Position numbers and translations under genes: made by a program
The notes under the pieces: generated by a model
Seen by the model: only the letters and a program-made list of their open reading frames with translations
What the model was told of the DNA's origin: nothing
Databases searched by the model: none
From: Leptoclinus maculatus
Taxonomy: Eukaryota > Chordata > Actinopteri > Perciformes > Stichaeidae
Assembly: GCA_032191485.1 (NCBI GenBank)
Contig: JAVDOI010000003.1
Coordinates: forward strand, 26,824,836 to 26,888,835
Direction: 5' to 3'
Length of the DNA: 64,000 bases
In this document: positions 43,090-54,729 of the stretch, one piece after another
Numbering within the stretch: the stretch's first letter is position 1
How the letters are laid out: every line of letters begins with the position of its first letter

Positions 43090-46000
43090 TTAGACAGCAA
43101 CCGTGGCAAGTTCTCCCTCTCCTTCGACAGCAACCGTGGCAGTTGTTGAAGCTTCCCCTTCCGGATTCGGGATACGTTTGCAGTGGCTAGCGTGGGTCCA
43201 AGTCGCCTTCCCTTCCACCTTCACCGCCGTCTCAGTGGTCAGGAGTACTTGGAAAGGGCCTGTGTAGCGTCTCTGCTTCCAGTGCTTTCTCCTGTGATCC
43301 TTGATGAGCACCCAGTCTCCTGGTTTCAGGTGATGCTGGATTGCAGTGGCTGGAGATGGAAGCGCAGCTTTCACCTGTGAGTGAAGTGCTGAGAGTGAAA
43401 CTGAGAGGTTAGCACAATATCTTAGCATACTATCTTCATAATGATCTGTTGTCAAAGCCAGTTTTACTGGCCCCAACCCCGTGCAGGGGGGTCTTCCAAA
43501 CACTATCTCAAAAGGGCTAAGACCGTGTTTGTTTCTGATACGCATGCGCATGTGGAAAAGCACCAGTGGAAGTGCCTTTACCCACGATAAACCTGTGTCT
43601 TCACAACACTTGGCTAGTTTAGATTTAATGGTGCCGTTCTCTCGTTCAACTGCACCTGCTGATTGCGGATGATAAGAACAATGATGTCTGATGCTAAAAC
43701 CCAAATATTGTGAGATTTCATCGAGGGCCTGGTTAGCAAACCCAGGACCATTATCACTGCTAATGAGTTGAGGTATTCCCCAACGAGGAATAATCTCTCT
43801 TAGCAGAATCTTTGCTACTGTGCCTGCGTCCTGTTTGGATGTGGGGAAAACCTCTACCCATTTACTGAACATGCAGACGATTACCAGGCAGTATTTCTTC
43901 CCCTCAGATAGAGTTAGTTCAATAAAATCCATCATTAAATGTTCAAAAGGTTTATCTGGAGGGGGGTGACCTTGTTGTGGTACTTTTATCGCCCCAGAGG
44001 CATTATTTGCTGCACAAATGACACATTTTCTGCAAAAATCAGCTGCAAAAGTTGAAAAACCCCTGGTGTACCAATTTGCATTAATAGCATTACACATTCC
44101 CCCTTTGCCCACGTGGTCTCTTCCGTGAGATAGCTCAGCATAAGTATGGAAGAGAGCGCGTGGCAAGCAAGGTTTACTGTCCGGGCCTGTCCAAACTCCG
44201 CCCCCAACGGTAGCACCAGAGCGTCTCCACAGGGAGCGCTCCTGTTCATTGGCGAGAGATTGAAGTGTGGGAAGATCTGCATAAGGACTGAGATCAGTTG
44301 GTGCGGAGAGCATTTGAGTGAGAGAAAAAAGGGAGCCAGATGAAGATGCAGTCTTTGCTGCCGCATCTGCTGCTCTGTTCCCTACAGAAACAGGGTCAAG
44401 AGAAGAGGTGTGAGCTTCACATTTAACAACCGAAACAGCTTTGGGTAACAGAATAGCATCCAAAAGGGCTGAAACAAGGGTGTGATGTGCAATAGGTTTG
44501 CCAGATGATGTTAGAAACCCTCTGTGTTTCCACAGAGATCCAAAGTCATGAACTACTCCAAATGCATAACGTGAATCAGTGTAGATGTTAACAGTTTTAC
44601 CCTCTGCAACTTTACATGCTTCTGTGAGCGCAATCAACTCTGCTGCTTGTGCTGAAAGGTGTGAAGGAAGTCTTCCGCTAACAAGTGTGTTGTGTGATGT
44701 CACCACAGAAAATCCAACACGACAACTGCCCGTTTCAGGTGAGCGGGACGCGGAGCCGTCTACATATAGCTCAAGATCTGCATTGAGAAGAGGTGCGTCC
44801 AACAGATCAGGCCTCGGGGTGCATGTCTGTTGCAAGACTTCGACACAATCATGAGGCTCTCCATCATCTGCAGTTGGAAGAAGCGTAGCTGGGTTAAGGA
44901 CATTGCAGCGTTTCACTGTAATGTTAGGCAAATCCAACAATGTTGTATGATATCTGAGCCATCTCTGAGCAGAGAGGTGAGAAGTCCTCTGTGTATGCAA
45001 AATGTGGGAAACAGCATGTGGTACCATAAGTGTGACATCAGAGTAGCCCACAATGTCCCGTGCTGCTAATATGGCTTTCTCAGCTGCTGCCACAGCTCGC
45101 AAACAGAGAGGAAGACCTGAGGCAACAGGGTCAAGTTTTGAGGAGAAGTAGGCAACGGGCCTAAGTTTCCCTCCATGAGGCTGACACAAAACTGATGTCA
45201 TGTAACAGTCTTTTTGGTCTATGAACTGAGTGTATGTCAAGTCGGGTCTCGGCAGGCCCAAAGTCGGGGCCTGTGATAAGGAAGTCTTTAAGTCCTCAAA
45301 TGCCCTTTCGGCTTCTGTAGTCCAAGTCAGTTTGTCGCGTGCGCTGAGGTTTCTACCATGGACCATGGACGAGAGGGATGCCTCTCTTTCTGAGTAATTA
45401 GGGATCCACTGTCTACAGTATGACGTCATTCCTAAAAAGCTCATCATTTGTTTCTTTGTAATTGGTTTTGGTACTGATTGAATTGCTGCAATACGTTTGG
45501 GAGAGAGGGATTTACCCTCTGCTGTGATCACATGTCCCAGATAAGTTACTTCTTTTAGAGCAAATTGAAGTTTTTTCAGGCTGGCCTTGTGACCGTTTTC
45601 TGCCAAATGTTTAAGTAGCGCTACTGTGTCGATTTTACAAGCCTCCTTTGATGGGCTGCAAATCATCATATCATCCACATAGTTCAAAAGGGCCGACCCT
45701 GCTGGGAGTTGTAAATTTTGCAGGTTCTCGCTAAGCGCTCTGTGGAACAAACCTGGGCCTTCATGATAACCCATTGGACATCTGGTCCATGTGTAGCCAC
45801 GCCCATTAAAGGAGAACCCAAACCACCCTTGACTATCTGGATGAACAGGAACAGAGAAAAATGCATTTGCCAGATCAATAACAGAAAAATGCGTGGCGCC
45901 TGGTGGGACCAGTGACAAAATCGTATGTGGATTTGCCACTTCTGGTGCCCGCTGATAAGTGGCGGCATTAACTGCTTGCAAATCCTGCACAAACCTCCAT

Positions 46001-47214
46001 TCTGTGGGCTGACCTTTATCGCGAACCTTTTTTACTGGAAAAATGGGTGTACGTACAGGGGAATCTTCGCAGGGTACAATTATACCTGATTTTAATAGGG
46101 ATTCGAATACCGGTGTTATACCATCGATGGCTTCTTGTTTGAGTGGGTATTGTTTTAGGCATGGCCTATAATTCGATTTAGGACACACTATTAATGGTGC
46201 AGCTCCCTTTATGAGGCCCACGTCATATTTATGTTCCGCCCATAATGTAGGCGGCACTTGTGACAACTCAGGAATTTGATCCACTGTTATCTGTGGATAC
46301 ACGTGTGTGTGTTGGGTGTGTTCTTCAACGAGCTCTATTGTTCTATGTACATTTACTGTGCTGGTCAATGCAGTGCGAAATACATCACCATTAGCGCTAT
46401 ACTCAATTCTTGGATCCTCCCCAGCCGGTCTGAAATCTGATAGGCCGAGACACTGTTGCAACCATGAACCAAGCTCCTCCCACTTCCAATGTGTTGGTTT
46501 AGCCAATGAAATGTGTGGGCTTGACCCCAGGAACATTTTTTTCTGTGAGGGAGAGAGAAATACACAGACAGCAGCAGCCCTCTTTGTCCAATACACATGC
46601 TTCATACCTAATCGCTCTTTCTCCCCCTGTGGCTCACACCACTCTTTCTCATAGCTACTGTCTGGCCCTACGCTTACATGTGATGTACAATGTAATGACT
46701 GTTCCTGCATGTAATCTTCTGCTGCAGTACAGTGTGTGTGTGCAAATGTGACAAGATCATGAGTGATTGGAGTTACATTGTCTGACATTAGTTTCCACTC
46801 GTATACATACTTTAGTGTGTTTGAGCTATACTCTACCATCTGGAAAAATGGGAGTTCAGCTTTTTTCAACACTTTGATGCCCTCCGATGTTGAGCACAAC
46901 ACAATACCAAAATGACACATCAGATCTCTCCCCATCAGATTTACTGGGCAGTTTTGTGACACTAGAAAAGAGTGTTTTGTCATTTGGTCATCTAACTCAC
47001 ACCTCAGTGGAACTGAGCAACTCTCTGAAATGGGAAAGCCGCTTGACCCCACTGTAAGACGTGTTCGGCCACTTTTCTTTGGAGGATTGGGCAAGGCATC
47101 TGTTCTTAAAACTGAGCTTGTGGCTCCTGAGTCCACTAAAAATGTTACAGGATGGTTAGAAATCGTCAATGTTAATTGTGGGAATTTTTTATAACCTGGG
47201 TTACTAACATACAT
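43090..47214 (-). CDS. pol: Pro-Pol polyprotein, intact (copy 2)
   Basis: 1374 codons, same protein as copy 1, with protease VDSGAT, RT YVDD, RNase H and integrase D,D35E residues all present. The frame is open upstream to the UGA at 47347-47349. One silent base (45849) separates it from copy 1. With gag lost upstream, no Gag-Pol can be made from this copy itself. Confidence 0.95.
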   Translation of the reverse strand: MYVSNPGYKKFPQLTLTISNHPVTFLVDSGATSSVLRTDALPNPPKKSGRTRLTVGSSGFPISESCSVPLRCELDDQMTKHSFLVSQNCPVNLMGRDLMCHFGIVLCSTSEGIKVLKKAELPFFQMVEYSSNTLKYVYEWKLMSDNVTPITHDLVTFAHTHCTAAEDYMQEQSLHCTSHVSVGPDSSYEKEWCEPQGEKERLGMKHVYWTKRAAAVCVFLSPSQKKMFLGSSPHISLAKPTHWKWEELGSWLQQCLGLSDFRPAGEDPRIEYSANGDVFRTALTSTVNVHRTIELVEEHTQHTHVYPQITVDQIPELSQVPPTLWAEHKYDVGLIKGAAPLIVCPKSNYRPCLKQYPLKQEAIDGITPVFESLLKSGIIVPCEDSPVRTPIFPVKKVRDKGQPTEWRFVQDLQAVNAATYQRAPEVANPHTILSLVPPGATHFSVIDLANAFFSVPVHPDSQGWFGFSFNGRGYTWTRCPMGYHEGPGLFHRALSENLQNLQLPAGSALLNYVDDMMICSPSKEACKIDTVALLKHLAENGHKASLKKLQFALKEVTYLGHVITAEGKSLSPKRIAAIQSVPKPITKKQMMSFLGMTSYCRQWIPNYSEREASLSSMVHGRNLSARDKLTWTTEAERAFEDLKTSLSQAPTLGLPRPDLTYTQFIDQKDCYMTSVLCQPHGGKLRPVAYFSSKLDPVASGLPLCLRAVAAAEKAILAARDIVGYSDVTLMVPHAVSHILHTQRTSHLSAQRWLRYHTTLLDLPNITVKRCNVLNPATLLPTADDGEPHDCVEVLQQTCTPRPDLLDAPLLNADLELYVDGSASRSPETGSCRVGFSVVTSHNTLVSGRLPSHLSAQAAELIALTEACKVAEGKTVNIYTDSRYAFGVVHDFGSLWKHRGFLTSSGKPIAHHTLVSALLDAILLPKAVSVVKCEAHTSSLDPVSVGNRAADAAAKTASSSGSLFSLTQMLSAPTDLSPYADLPTLQSLANEQERSLWRRSGATVGGGVWTGPDSKPCLPRALFHTYAELSHGRDHVGKGGMCNAINANWYTRGFSTFAADFCRKCVICAANNASGAIKVPQQGHPPPDKPFEHLMMDFIELTLSEGKKYCLVIVCMFSKWVEVFPTSKQDAGTVAKILLREIIPRWGIPQLISSDNGPGFANQALDEISQYLGFSIRHHCSYHPQSAGAVERENGTIKSKLAKCCEDTGLSWVKALPLVLFHMRMRIRNKHGLSPFEIVFGRPPCTGLGPVKLALTTDHYEDSMLRYCANLSVSLSALHSQVKAALPSPATAIQHHLKPGDWVLIKDHRRKHWKQRRYTGPFQVLLTTETAVKVEGKATWTHASHCKRIPNPEGEASTTATVAVEGEGELATVAV

Positions 47215-47346
47215 GATAAAATTTAGGATGGGTCTGTGTGCAATTGTGTTAACACTTGTCTGTATATGAGTGGATGTAGGGTGTGATACTTGCTTTTCTG
47301 TTGAGAAGTGGACTGTCTCTGAGGTCTGCCCCTCCCTCTGCCCCTC

Positions 47347-47507
47347 TCAGTCCGACGTGTGGAAAGCAGGTCTCATTCTTTTCTCTGGACATTGCCTCAT
47401 CCAATGTCCTGTTGCTCCGCAGTTGTGACACACATTTGGATCGTAATTTCTGTGACCTCTTCCTTGACCTCTTCCATCTTCCCCCCTTTCTGGAACAGAT
47501 GTTTGAG
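47347..47507 (-). pseudogene. gag: Truncated gag 3' end (copy 2)
   Basis: Only the zinc-knuckle end of gag remains. The CCHC motif is intact, but a 39-bp in-frame deletion has removed 13 Arg/Gly-rich residues relative to copy 1, most simply by slippage between repeated GACCTCTTCC units. Homology to copy 1 stops at 47507. The frame then runs into unrelated flank and is not a gene. Confidence 0.85.
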
Positions 47508-48119
47508 ATAAAGAGATATACAGATATATAGATGTGTTTGAAAGTGAGGTGACGTGATGAACATGAATCACTTCTTCGCTCCGATTGGTTAAGCATCTCT
47601 CTGCGTGGTGTCCTGATCATTCCCACCTGTCCTGCTGTGTGTTTGTCTCACCTGCGTCGCTCGTGGAATATAAATGAGTCTTTTCTTCAGTGGCTACAAT
47701 CTACATCTACATGTGGACGCCGCAGCAGCTTTCCTTCACTTAAATGACTTTAATGTAATGCTTAAGATTTAGCATCAAGACTTTACTCCATGTTGTCTCA
47801 GCTCAAGCCTTTATTCGTGGTGCAGAAGCTCAGAAACATCAACCTTGTTCCTCGTTTATTTGGCACGTAATACATAGTTCTGTCGGTCCCTTTAGCAGAC
47901 AGATATGAGACGGTATTCATCTCGTCTAACTCTAAGTGCATTCCTCAAAATGTCAAAACAATACGGAAAAACCTTCAAAAGTGAAGTGCTCTGGAGCTGT
48001 GACTCTGAATGAGCCCTGATGTGAGCCGAGTGAGCCCTGCGAGCGTCGGATAAACTCTGACTCACACGTCTGCTTTATGAACGTCTCTTTAATTACAACC
48101 AGCAGACGCGTCTCAGCGG

Positions 48120-48298
48120 GTTTGAGGTTATAAATATATCCCACCTGCAGCCAGACGGGTTCTACGGGGGAGCGAGTCGCTGCTGCTTCGTCTTTTTCAG
48201 GACATTTCAAACACATTCTCCAGCGAGAGCACCGAGAGTCCGTGTGAGGCTCAGAGGATGGACCCGAAAGATAGTTTTACTACGACGGATCACAAAAG
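48120..48298 (+). other. Candidate TATA promoter and first coding exon
   Basis: A TATA-like TATAAATATA (48129-48138) is followed about 120 bp later by ATG at 48258 and a 41-nt open segment (MDPKDSFTTTDHK) ending at a splice donor (AAAAG|GTGAAC) in phase 2. The lectin exon 1 is also a short acidic MADPED-type start ending in phase 2. This could be the first exon of a related receptor gene, but I cannot find its next exon. Confidence 0.25.
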
Positions 48299-48474
48299 GT
48301 GAACTTGCACCGAGATTAAATGTACCGACACAGCGACAGACGGGAAGTGAGGCCGAGCGGGAGAATGAGCTCTGTGCAGCATCAGCATCCTCCTGTCAGC
48401 CTCTGGTTTCTATCTGCGAGCTGCAGGGACGTACATCCTCGGAATGAAATGACTCGCTGATGGGTACTCCGCCC

Positions 48475-48475
<1 letters not shown>

Positions 48476-48515
<40 letters not shown>
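48476..48515. repeat. (CA)n microsatellite
   Basis: Uninterrupted CA tract of about 40 bases. Confidence 0.95.
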
Positions 48516-48517
<2 letters not shown>

Positions 48518-50489
48518 TATCTGAGCATCAGCAGAACACACCATAACAGAATCAACCTCTGCACAACGTGAACATCTGCTACTATTACAGCTGTTGATTT
48601 GTGAGCTTGTCGAGCACATCTTTCCACACCAGAGCCTCCTGTTACTCATCCTGTTGGTATGAAACAGAGACGACTGGTTACAGGTTACTGTGCGTCGACT
48701 CCTGTGATGTTACTGACGGGATGTCAGCATGTGTTTCTGTTTGTACTCTCAGAGGATTTCTACAGATTTGATTTCCACGTGGCACCGAGCGGTGAGGTTC
48801 CATAGTTCAAAGATAATCTCAGCTGCGTGGTGGAAGGTTTAAGTGCATTCATGTACTTAAATACAATTTTGAGGTACTTGTATTGAGGTTGAGTGTGTCC
48901 ATCTTGTGCTATTTTATACTTGTACTCCACTACGTTTATCTGACAGCTGTAGCTACTCGTTACCTTTCAGTTTAAGATTGTACATAAAACAATCTACTGG
49001 GAAGTTTAGACAATACAACATTTATTACAACATCAAATGTGTGGAGCAGAATTTCTTTCCTACGTCCTTAAATCGTTACATTTAAAAAGGCACCAGACTG
49101 GAATCATCTGAGTAACTTGTGGCCCTTCAGAGGGGAGTTTAGAACTGATAAGCTGTTTATAAAAACATGAGATGTTGTCACTGACCTGCAGTCCATCTCC
49201 AGCGATGTGAGATCCTTCCTGTGAATGAGAAGCAGCCGAGATGAGACTCAGCGATATCCTGCTAATGTCAACTTAACGAGGCGCGCACAGCAACACCAGT
49301 TCAGAGCTCAACAACCAACAGAGTGTGTTGTCACACTCGTGTTCCATGAAAACCAGAAGTCCTGCTTTGAAACAGTTTCCTTCCTCAATCCAGTTTGAGA
49401 TGCACAGGAAACACAAGAGCACCACACATTAGGACCTCCACCTTGCTTAGGAAGCTCTTTTCCCTAATGGACGCTCAGCATGTTCAACCCACAGCTGATG
49501 TCACAAACATCACAACAGAAAAAGAGGCAGCAAATGCAAAGTGTCAATGCCTCACAGATAAAGTCACCATTCCCATCATGGGTCCTGGTTACTGGTATGC
49601 ATGCTTCAACGCTCCGTACGACAGACGCGGTGCATATGTGCCTGCATGTGCAGCAGAGCGAGGAGGAGAAAGCGACAGACGGTCTATTTGTGGCGCAGTG
49701 TTTCTCCCCGACAGGCAGACAGTCGGGTCTAAACACGAGCGTTGTTCATTCACATCCCAGCGCGACACCACAGAGCGTCTTCTCCAGCCTCCCACCACAC
49801 AGGCCTGGCTGTGAAGCCATGATCAGTGGGCTGGAATCCCTCTGTTTACGCTGCTAAAAATAGATTCCACACACACGGCGATGACGTGGCATCTCGTGAC
49901 AAGACCCCCTCCTCTCCTCTCCAGCTACCCACCACCCTCCTCCTCCCTCTTATATCCAGACTGTACCGCCGAGCGAGTCATGCCGTTATTGGTATTCAAC
50001 ACTCACCCCGGCTGCATGCATCACAATCCTTTCTGACGTATCTTTGCAGGAAGAATCCTGACATGTCTCATGAGATGGGAGAAGATGAATTTTAAAAGGG
50101 GTGAGGTGAAAGAAAAGAGAAGGATGGGTGGATGGGTAAGAAGGGAGCGAGGGAGGAGGTAAGGAAGAAGGAGCAACTGAAGGAGGGGGCGGCAATCAAT
50201 ACCATGACTCATTCTTTCTGCGGTGGCCACTTCCTAACAGCATTCATTAAAGCAAACCTAATCATTTTGGCCCGATAATCAGATCCTGTGAGGCTCCATC
50301 TTCTTTCACTCCAAACCACACACGCACATTAAAATCATGCACACCGAGCCTGAAACAGGACCAGTACATTACGCAGTGGACCTGATGGTTGTGGTGATAG
50401 CGAAGCTGCTGATGTGAGACACTTCACTTCAAATAGCAGGTGGAGTCTTTGGATAACCTGCAGATGTTTAGCCACGATAGCCGCTCGGC

Positions 50490-50620
50490 TCTGTTGGTCG
50501 TCCACCACTTTGGTCCAGACTGAAATATCTCAACTGCTGGTTGGATTATCATGAAATGTTGTACAGACATGCATGGTGCCCAAAGGTAGAACCCTAATGA
50601 TTCTGACATGAGGCTGTATG
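50490..50620. repeat. Percomorph repeat, family with 62540-62830
   Basis: The segment with 'ggtccagactgaaatatctc' and 'catgaaatgttgtacagaca' matches the one starting near 62540 in the same orientation. I recognise it as a common percomorph dispersed repeat. Confidence 0.6.
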
Positions 50621-51010
50621 GTTGTATAGAAGTCTATGAGAAAATGACTCTACTTCTCTCTTGATTTATTACCTCAGTAAACATTGTAAACATGAGTTTA
50701 TGGTCTCAATCTCTAGTTTCAAGTCTTCTTCAATACAGCATGATGTTCATTTAGTACATTATGGTCCATTTAGAGTCAAATAGACCATAAAGCAGGGGAT
50801 GCTTTAGGGGCGGGGCTACACAGTGATTGACAGGTCTCTACCAGAGACGTATACGGCGTCTCTACGTCACTCCTCCTCAGTCCAGATATGGTCACTTCCT
50901 GTTCACTGGTTGCAAAAAAGCCAAGATGGCCGTCTGTCGTTTAGGTATGAGAACATGCTACGAATGTCCATCACGTCCCAAAACTCACGGTGATTCTTTA
51001 TGACTACTTA
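50621..51010. repeat. Second percomorph dispersed repeat
   Basis: Contains 'gtctatgagaaaatgactct', 'aacatgagtttatggtctca' and 'ggggctacacagtgattgac', a series I recognise from a dispersed percomorph repeat. Boundaries approximate. Confidence 0.55.
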
Positions 51011-51891
51011 TCGGACCTTAAAATACCAAAGATATTGATCATGCAAAGATATGCAACCAAGACAAAAGCAGAAACGGTTGAGCCCCCATGATCCACATAT
51101 TAAATGGACTGTCGTGGAATTCGGTGCAGGCATTCATAATCCCCAGATGTTGAACACTCACGACTTTGTTTATCCCCAAAAACAAAAGCTTATACAAAAG
51201 TTAGCATGCTAATGTCAGCTTTTATCTTAAATGTAGTCTTGTTTTATACATGCGGCGTTAAAAAACAGTATTTGATGTTGAAAGAAATCACCAAATAAAA
51301 TGTATTAAAATGTAAAACCGGCCCACACATGTGTTGGATGTCTAACAGTTTAGATTAATAGATGTTTTCTGCTTTACTTTAGCACATCCAGGTGCTGACA
51401 CTGATTAGCTTAAGGCTGAGAAACTCTTTCAAGGTTTAACGTGTTCTTCCTAGAAAGTTTTGGCTCCACTGCAGCATCCGTCTAAGTATAAGTTTACAGG
51501 CTCGGTGTGAATCCCACGTGCAGCAGCAGCTCTTCAGTGTTTTCACCTTCAGCGTCTAAGAATAGCTCATGTTGGCAGGACGTACAGGACATGTGTAGCA
51601 AGGACAGGTCAACGTTTACACACACAGCAATAAGCAAATAAATGAACCGTGGAAAGGTTGTGATTTAAAAAAGAGGATCGGAAAATTGAGAGAAAGGAGA
51701 AAAGTGGACCAGAAATAAATATTACTTCAGGAAATTATAATATTAAAAAGACTTTTTAACGCTGCATGTATAAAACAAGACTACATTTAAGCTTAAAGCT
51801 AACTTTAGCATGCTAACTTTAGTATGTAAGTATGGCTGAGTCTGATGGGAATGACGTTAGTTTTATACTTTTTATAGTTTTATCTCACTTT

Positions 51892-52206
51892 TAGAGCTGA
51901 AACAGTTATTAATTGATTAGTCAATCGCCAGATAATTAATCTGAAACTATTTATTAAAACCAAAATGCCATTATTCTTTGTTTATTCTTGCTTCCAGCTT
52001 CTCAAATGTGAATATTTGCTGCTTTTGTTTGTCCTCTTTGTTTGTAAATTAAATATATTCACATTTTGTAGCGTTGATTAGACCAAACAAGCAGTCTGCT
52101 GATGTTATTTGGGGTTTTGTGATGCTGTGACGGGCACTTTGTCATTATTTACTAAACAATTGATCAAAAACAAACAAATCAATAGATTAATCGTTAGCTG
52201 CTGCCC
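51892..52206. repeat. Teleost TCGATTAATCG-type MITE, copy A
   Basis: The ends resemble inverted copies of GATTAATCGATTAG-type sequence, as in a very common teleost nonautonomous element. It is the reverse orientation of the copy at 54730. Confidence 0.5.
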
Positions 52207-53011
52207 TGCTCATTATTGCAAATGAAAGGCATGCCCAGTGTTTGGTCTAGTTGGTGGTTTGATTACTTAGAAATGTATATAAATAAAGTACTAAATCAGG
52301 TGCTGTAGGAATCCATTGTCGATATCTAGTTGTGAATTATTGCACATTATGTTATTACTTGATGGTGCACAGGGTACATAAACAGTGCACAGAGGTTAAT
52401 CCAGCCATGCATTACTGAATTAGACATTTAATGCACATGCATACTGGGCTTTGTGCAGTATATTGGGTGTGTTACATGCAGAGATAGTACATGATTGTTT
52501 TTTAAAATAAGAGAGACTTATGTGAGACTCTGCACAGCACACAAACACAATATTATTATTCTCTTCTAACAACCAGAATCACATATATAGATAATATTGA
52601 TCAGCTGTGCAAAAAACAATGACGGATGCCACGAGACCACTGCAGCTCATTCAACCACTGCCACAGATAACATAAACTAACATTTGCATCGTGTAAATTA
52701 ATGAGAAATATGAGTTAATTAGTGGAGACACCGTGTAATAAAGGTTAACAACAACGACTCACCTGCAGCTCTGACTTTATGATCTGCAGTCCCGGTTCTT
52801 CAGCTGGATCTCCTCATGAAGGCTGAATGCAACATCGCTGTCAGTTAAAGGTGCATTATTCTGCAGCTCACACCGGATCGTAGTGAAGACGAGCCCGATG
52901 GTGGCGTCGGTGATGGATGTTTATATTCTACAGTCCCGCTGCTTGTGGCCGGATCTCATCGCTCCTCCTCCATCATCATCATCCACAGAACACGGCCGTC
53001 CTGTCCGTTGT

Positions 53012-53012
<1 letters not shown>

Positions 53013-53043
<31 letters not shown>
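53013..53043. repeat. (TA)n microsatellite
   Basis: TA tract of about 30 bases. Confidence 0.9.
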
Positions 53044-53045
<2 letters not shown>

Positions 53046-53439
53046 AGGTTACCGGTTAGTTACATCAGAAGACAGGACACATCCCCATCCAGGACAACGA
53101 AGGAGAGAAGCGCCTCCCAGCGGTGCACAGCCGAACTGCAGGCGTTAACAAATGTGAATCACAAAATGCTAAAGTTAATTCTACCTATAATATCCTCAAA
53201 TCTCAGTACAGTAGGTGTGTTAAAAGTAAACGTATTGCAGAAACATTATGTTATTATCAGCATTAGTAGAGTCATCATAAAATATAGGCTAACCAAAATA
53301 CCAAAAGTGAAAGTAGGCTGCTCATTATGCAGCGCGACCCATTTCAGAATGCCACATCACTGGGTTATAATTAATTAGCGATGCATTAATGTGCACCTGG
53401 GAAGTAGCACATTAAGTCTGCAGAATCCCTACCAAGTAC

Positions 53440-53556
53440 CGATCACGCGCTTGTGCACACATAGCCTTTTCTGAGGGCTTCCCCGCACTGCACGTGCGTG
53501 TTGAAACTGGCGACAACAAACCAACGCGCGCACGGTTTTCCAGTTTCAGTGAGTGA

Positions 53557-53608
<52 letters not shown>

Positions 53609-54160
53609 GAGAGAGAGAGAAAGAGAGAGAGAGAGGCTGTCTTGTCGCTTCCGGCTTCAAACTCACAGACAAACAGCGCTTTACTACGCGCACAGTGGTG
53701 TCGAGCAGCACACATGACTGACAACAGAAACCTCCCAAGAAACTATGTATGCAAACTGAGAGAGGACTCCACTGCTCGGCACGAAAGGCTTTGAAGTTTT
53801 TCCTGAAATAACCAGAGAGAAAACATTCTCTTCTTCTATCTTCTTCTTCTGTGGAGGAGGATTTTTTTTTTTTTTGGTGAAAAGGTGAAGAAAAAAGGTC
53901 CCGCGGCAGCGTCGAAGAAGTTCGTTTATGGAAAAAGAAACACACACACACACACACACACACACACGCGCAACTCAAGAGGAGCAGATCATACGTTTGT
54001 TTTTTTGGTGCACGAGGAGCCGTGTCTTTGTGGGAGTCAGACACACAGACTGAGAAGAGCCATCCTCGGTTTACAGCTTTTGGTGTCTGTCTGTAATATC
54101 ACTCCAGACCAATAAAAGTGTCCCGGAGAAAAGCCTCGGAGAGGACGGCCCAGCGCTGAG
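53440..54160 (+). promoter_or_regulatory. Promoter and non-coding first exon, probably of ITPKB
   Basis: CpG-containing DNA with a long GA tract (53563-53635) and a CA tract (53939-53968) ends in a good splice donor, GAG|GTAAGG, at 54160/54161. No long coding frame precedes the donor, so it looks like a 5'-UTR exon. The next exon on this strand with a matching acceptor is ITPKB exon 2 at 58735. The transcription start is not resolved. Confidence 0.35.
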
Positions 54161-54729
54161 GTAAGGTACCAGGACCTCCATCCGAGGAGGTTATTGTTTA
54201 TTACACTTTAATAACACCACCTCTGCTCTAGATGGAGAGGTAACTTGGTCAGGATTACAGGCCTACCCATTCAGTAGAGGAGAAAATCAAACTAATTAAG
54301 TAGTTTTTAAAACATTGTATTCTCATTTTCAATTGAAAATGTGCATTAAGGACACACAGAGGTATGTAGGCTTCTTGAGACTTACTTCTTAATAGATGTT
54401 TTGTGATTACAGATGCAATCCATTCATGTTTAGCTTCTAACAACTAACGTTTTATGTTACAAATGTTATCTGAAATATTGACATCCAAACAACTGAAACT
54501 CAGCTTTTTCCAGATTTTGTACACATGTGCTCTTCAGCTACACCTGAATGTTTTGTGCATCACTGTTCGCTCATAAAAACACAGCTGGAGGAGACGACAC
54601 ACTTTAGTCACACCTGGGGCTTAATTGATTATTTTACCAGTTTGCAACCAGATCCACAGTGGGACCAGCTACAGGAACCCACTTTACATTAGCATTAGAC
54701 CATTAGCATTTGGTTAGAGGTTATTTCTC

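Larger units (their letters stand above)
28880..47507 (+). repeat. Tandem segmental duplication, copy 2 (18.6 kb)
   Basis: Direct copy of 7278-26543. It differs by a handful of substitutions, microsatellite lengths, and deletions of 579 bp (at 37704/37705), 15 bp (at 39090/39091) and 39 bp (near 47451). It ends abruptly in the gag zinc-knuckle segment at 47507, where unrelated sequence starts. Being shorter at one end, it is not a perfect unit duplication. Confidence 0.97.
40153..47507 (-). mobile_element. Endogenous retrovirus, copy 2 (lacks most of gag and 5' end)
   Basis: Contains the 3' LTR body (U3 edge 40765), polypurine tract (40766-40778), TM, SU, pro-pol and the last 161 bp of gag up to 47507. 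Capsid, matrix, leader, primer-binding site and 5' LTR are missing, replaced directly by right-flank sequence. It cannot be a self-sufficient provirus. Confidence 0.9.
47508..53400. other. Right flank, no confident gene
   Basis: Single-copy DNA after the truncated gag. It holds dispersed repeats (listed separately), a CA tract and a possible first exon near 48258. The 139-codon frame at 49395-49814 and its overlaps have no recognisable domain, and several frames are open there, so I do not call a gene. Stretches near 49860-50090 and 50230-50290 look like conserved noncoding sequence. That is an impression only. Confidence 0.5.

Noticed and set aside
49395..49857. 139- and 125-codon overlapping + strand frames
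   Set aside because: Both strands and several frames are open here, with no recognisable domain or splice context. More likely chance in GC-richer DNA.
53412..54044. 210-codon - strand frame
   Set aside because: Built from CA and GA tracts (runs of Ser/Leu and Val/Cys), antisense to the likely ITPKB first exon. No domain.
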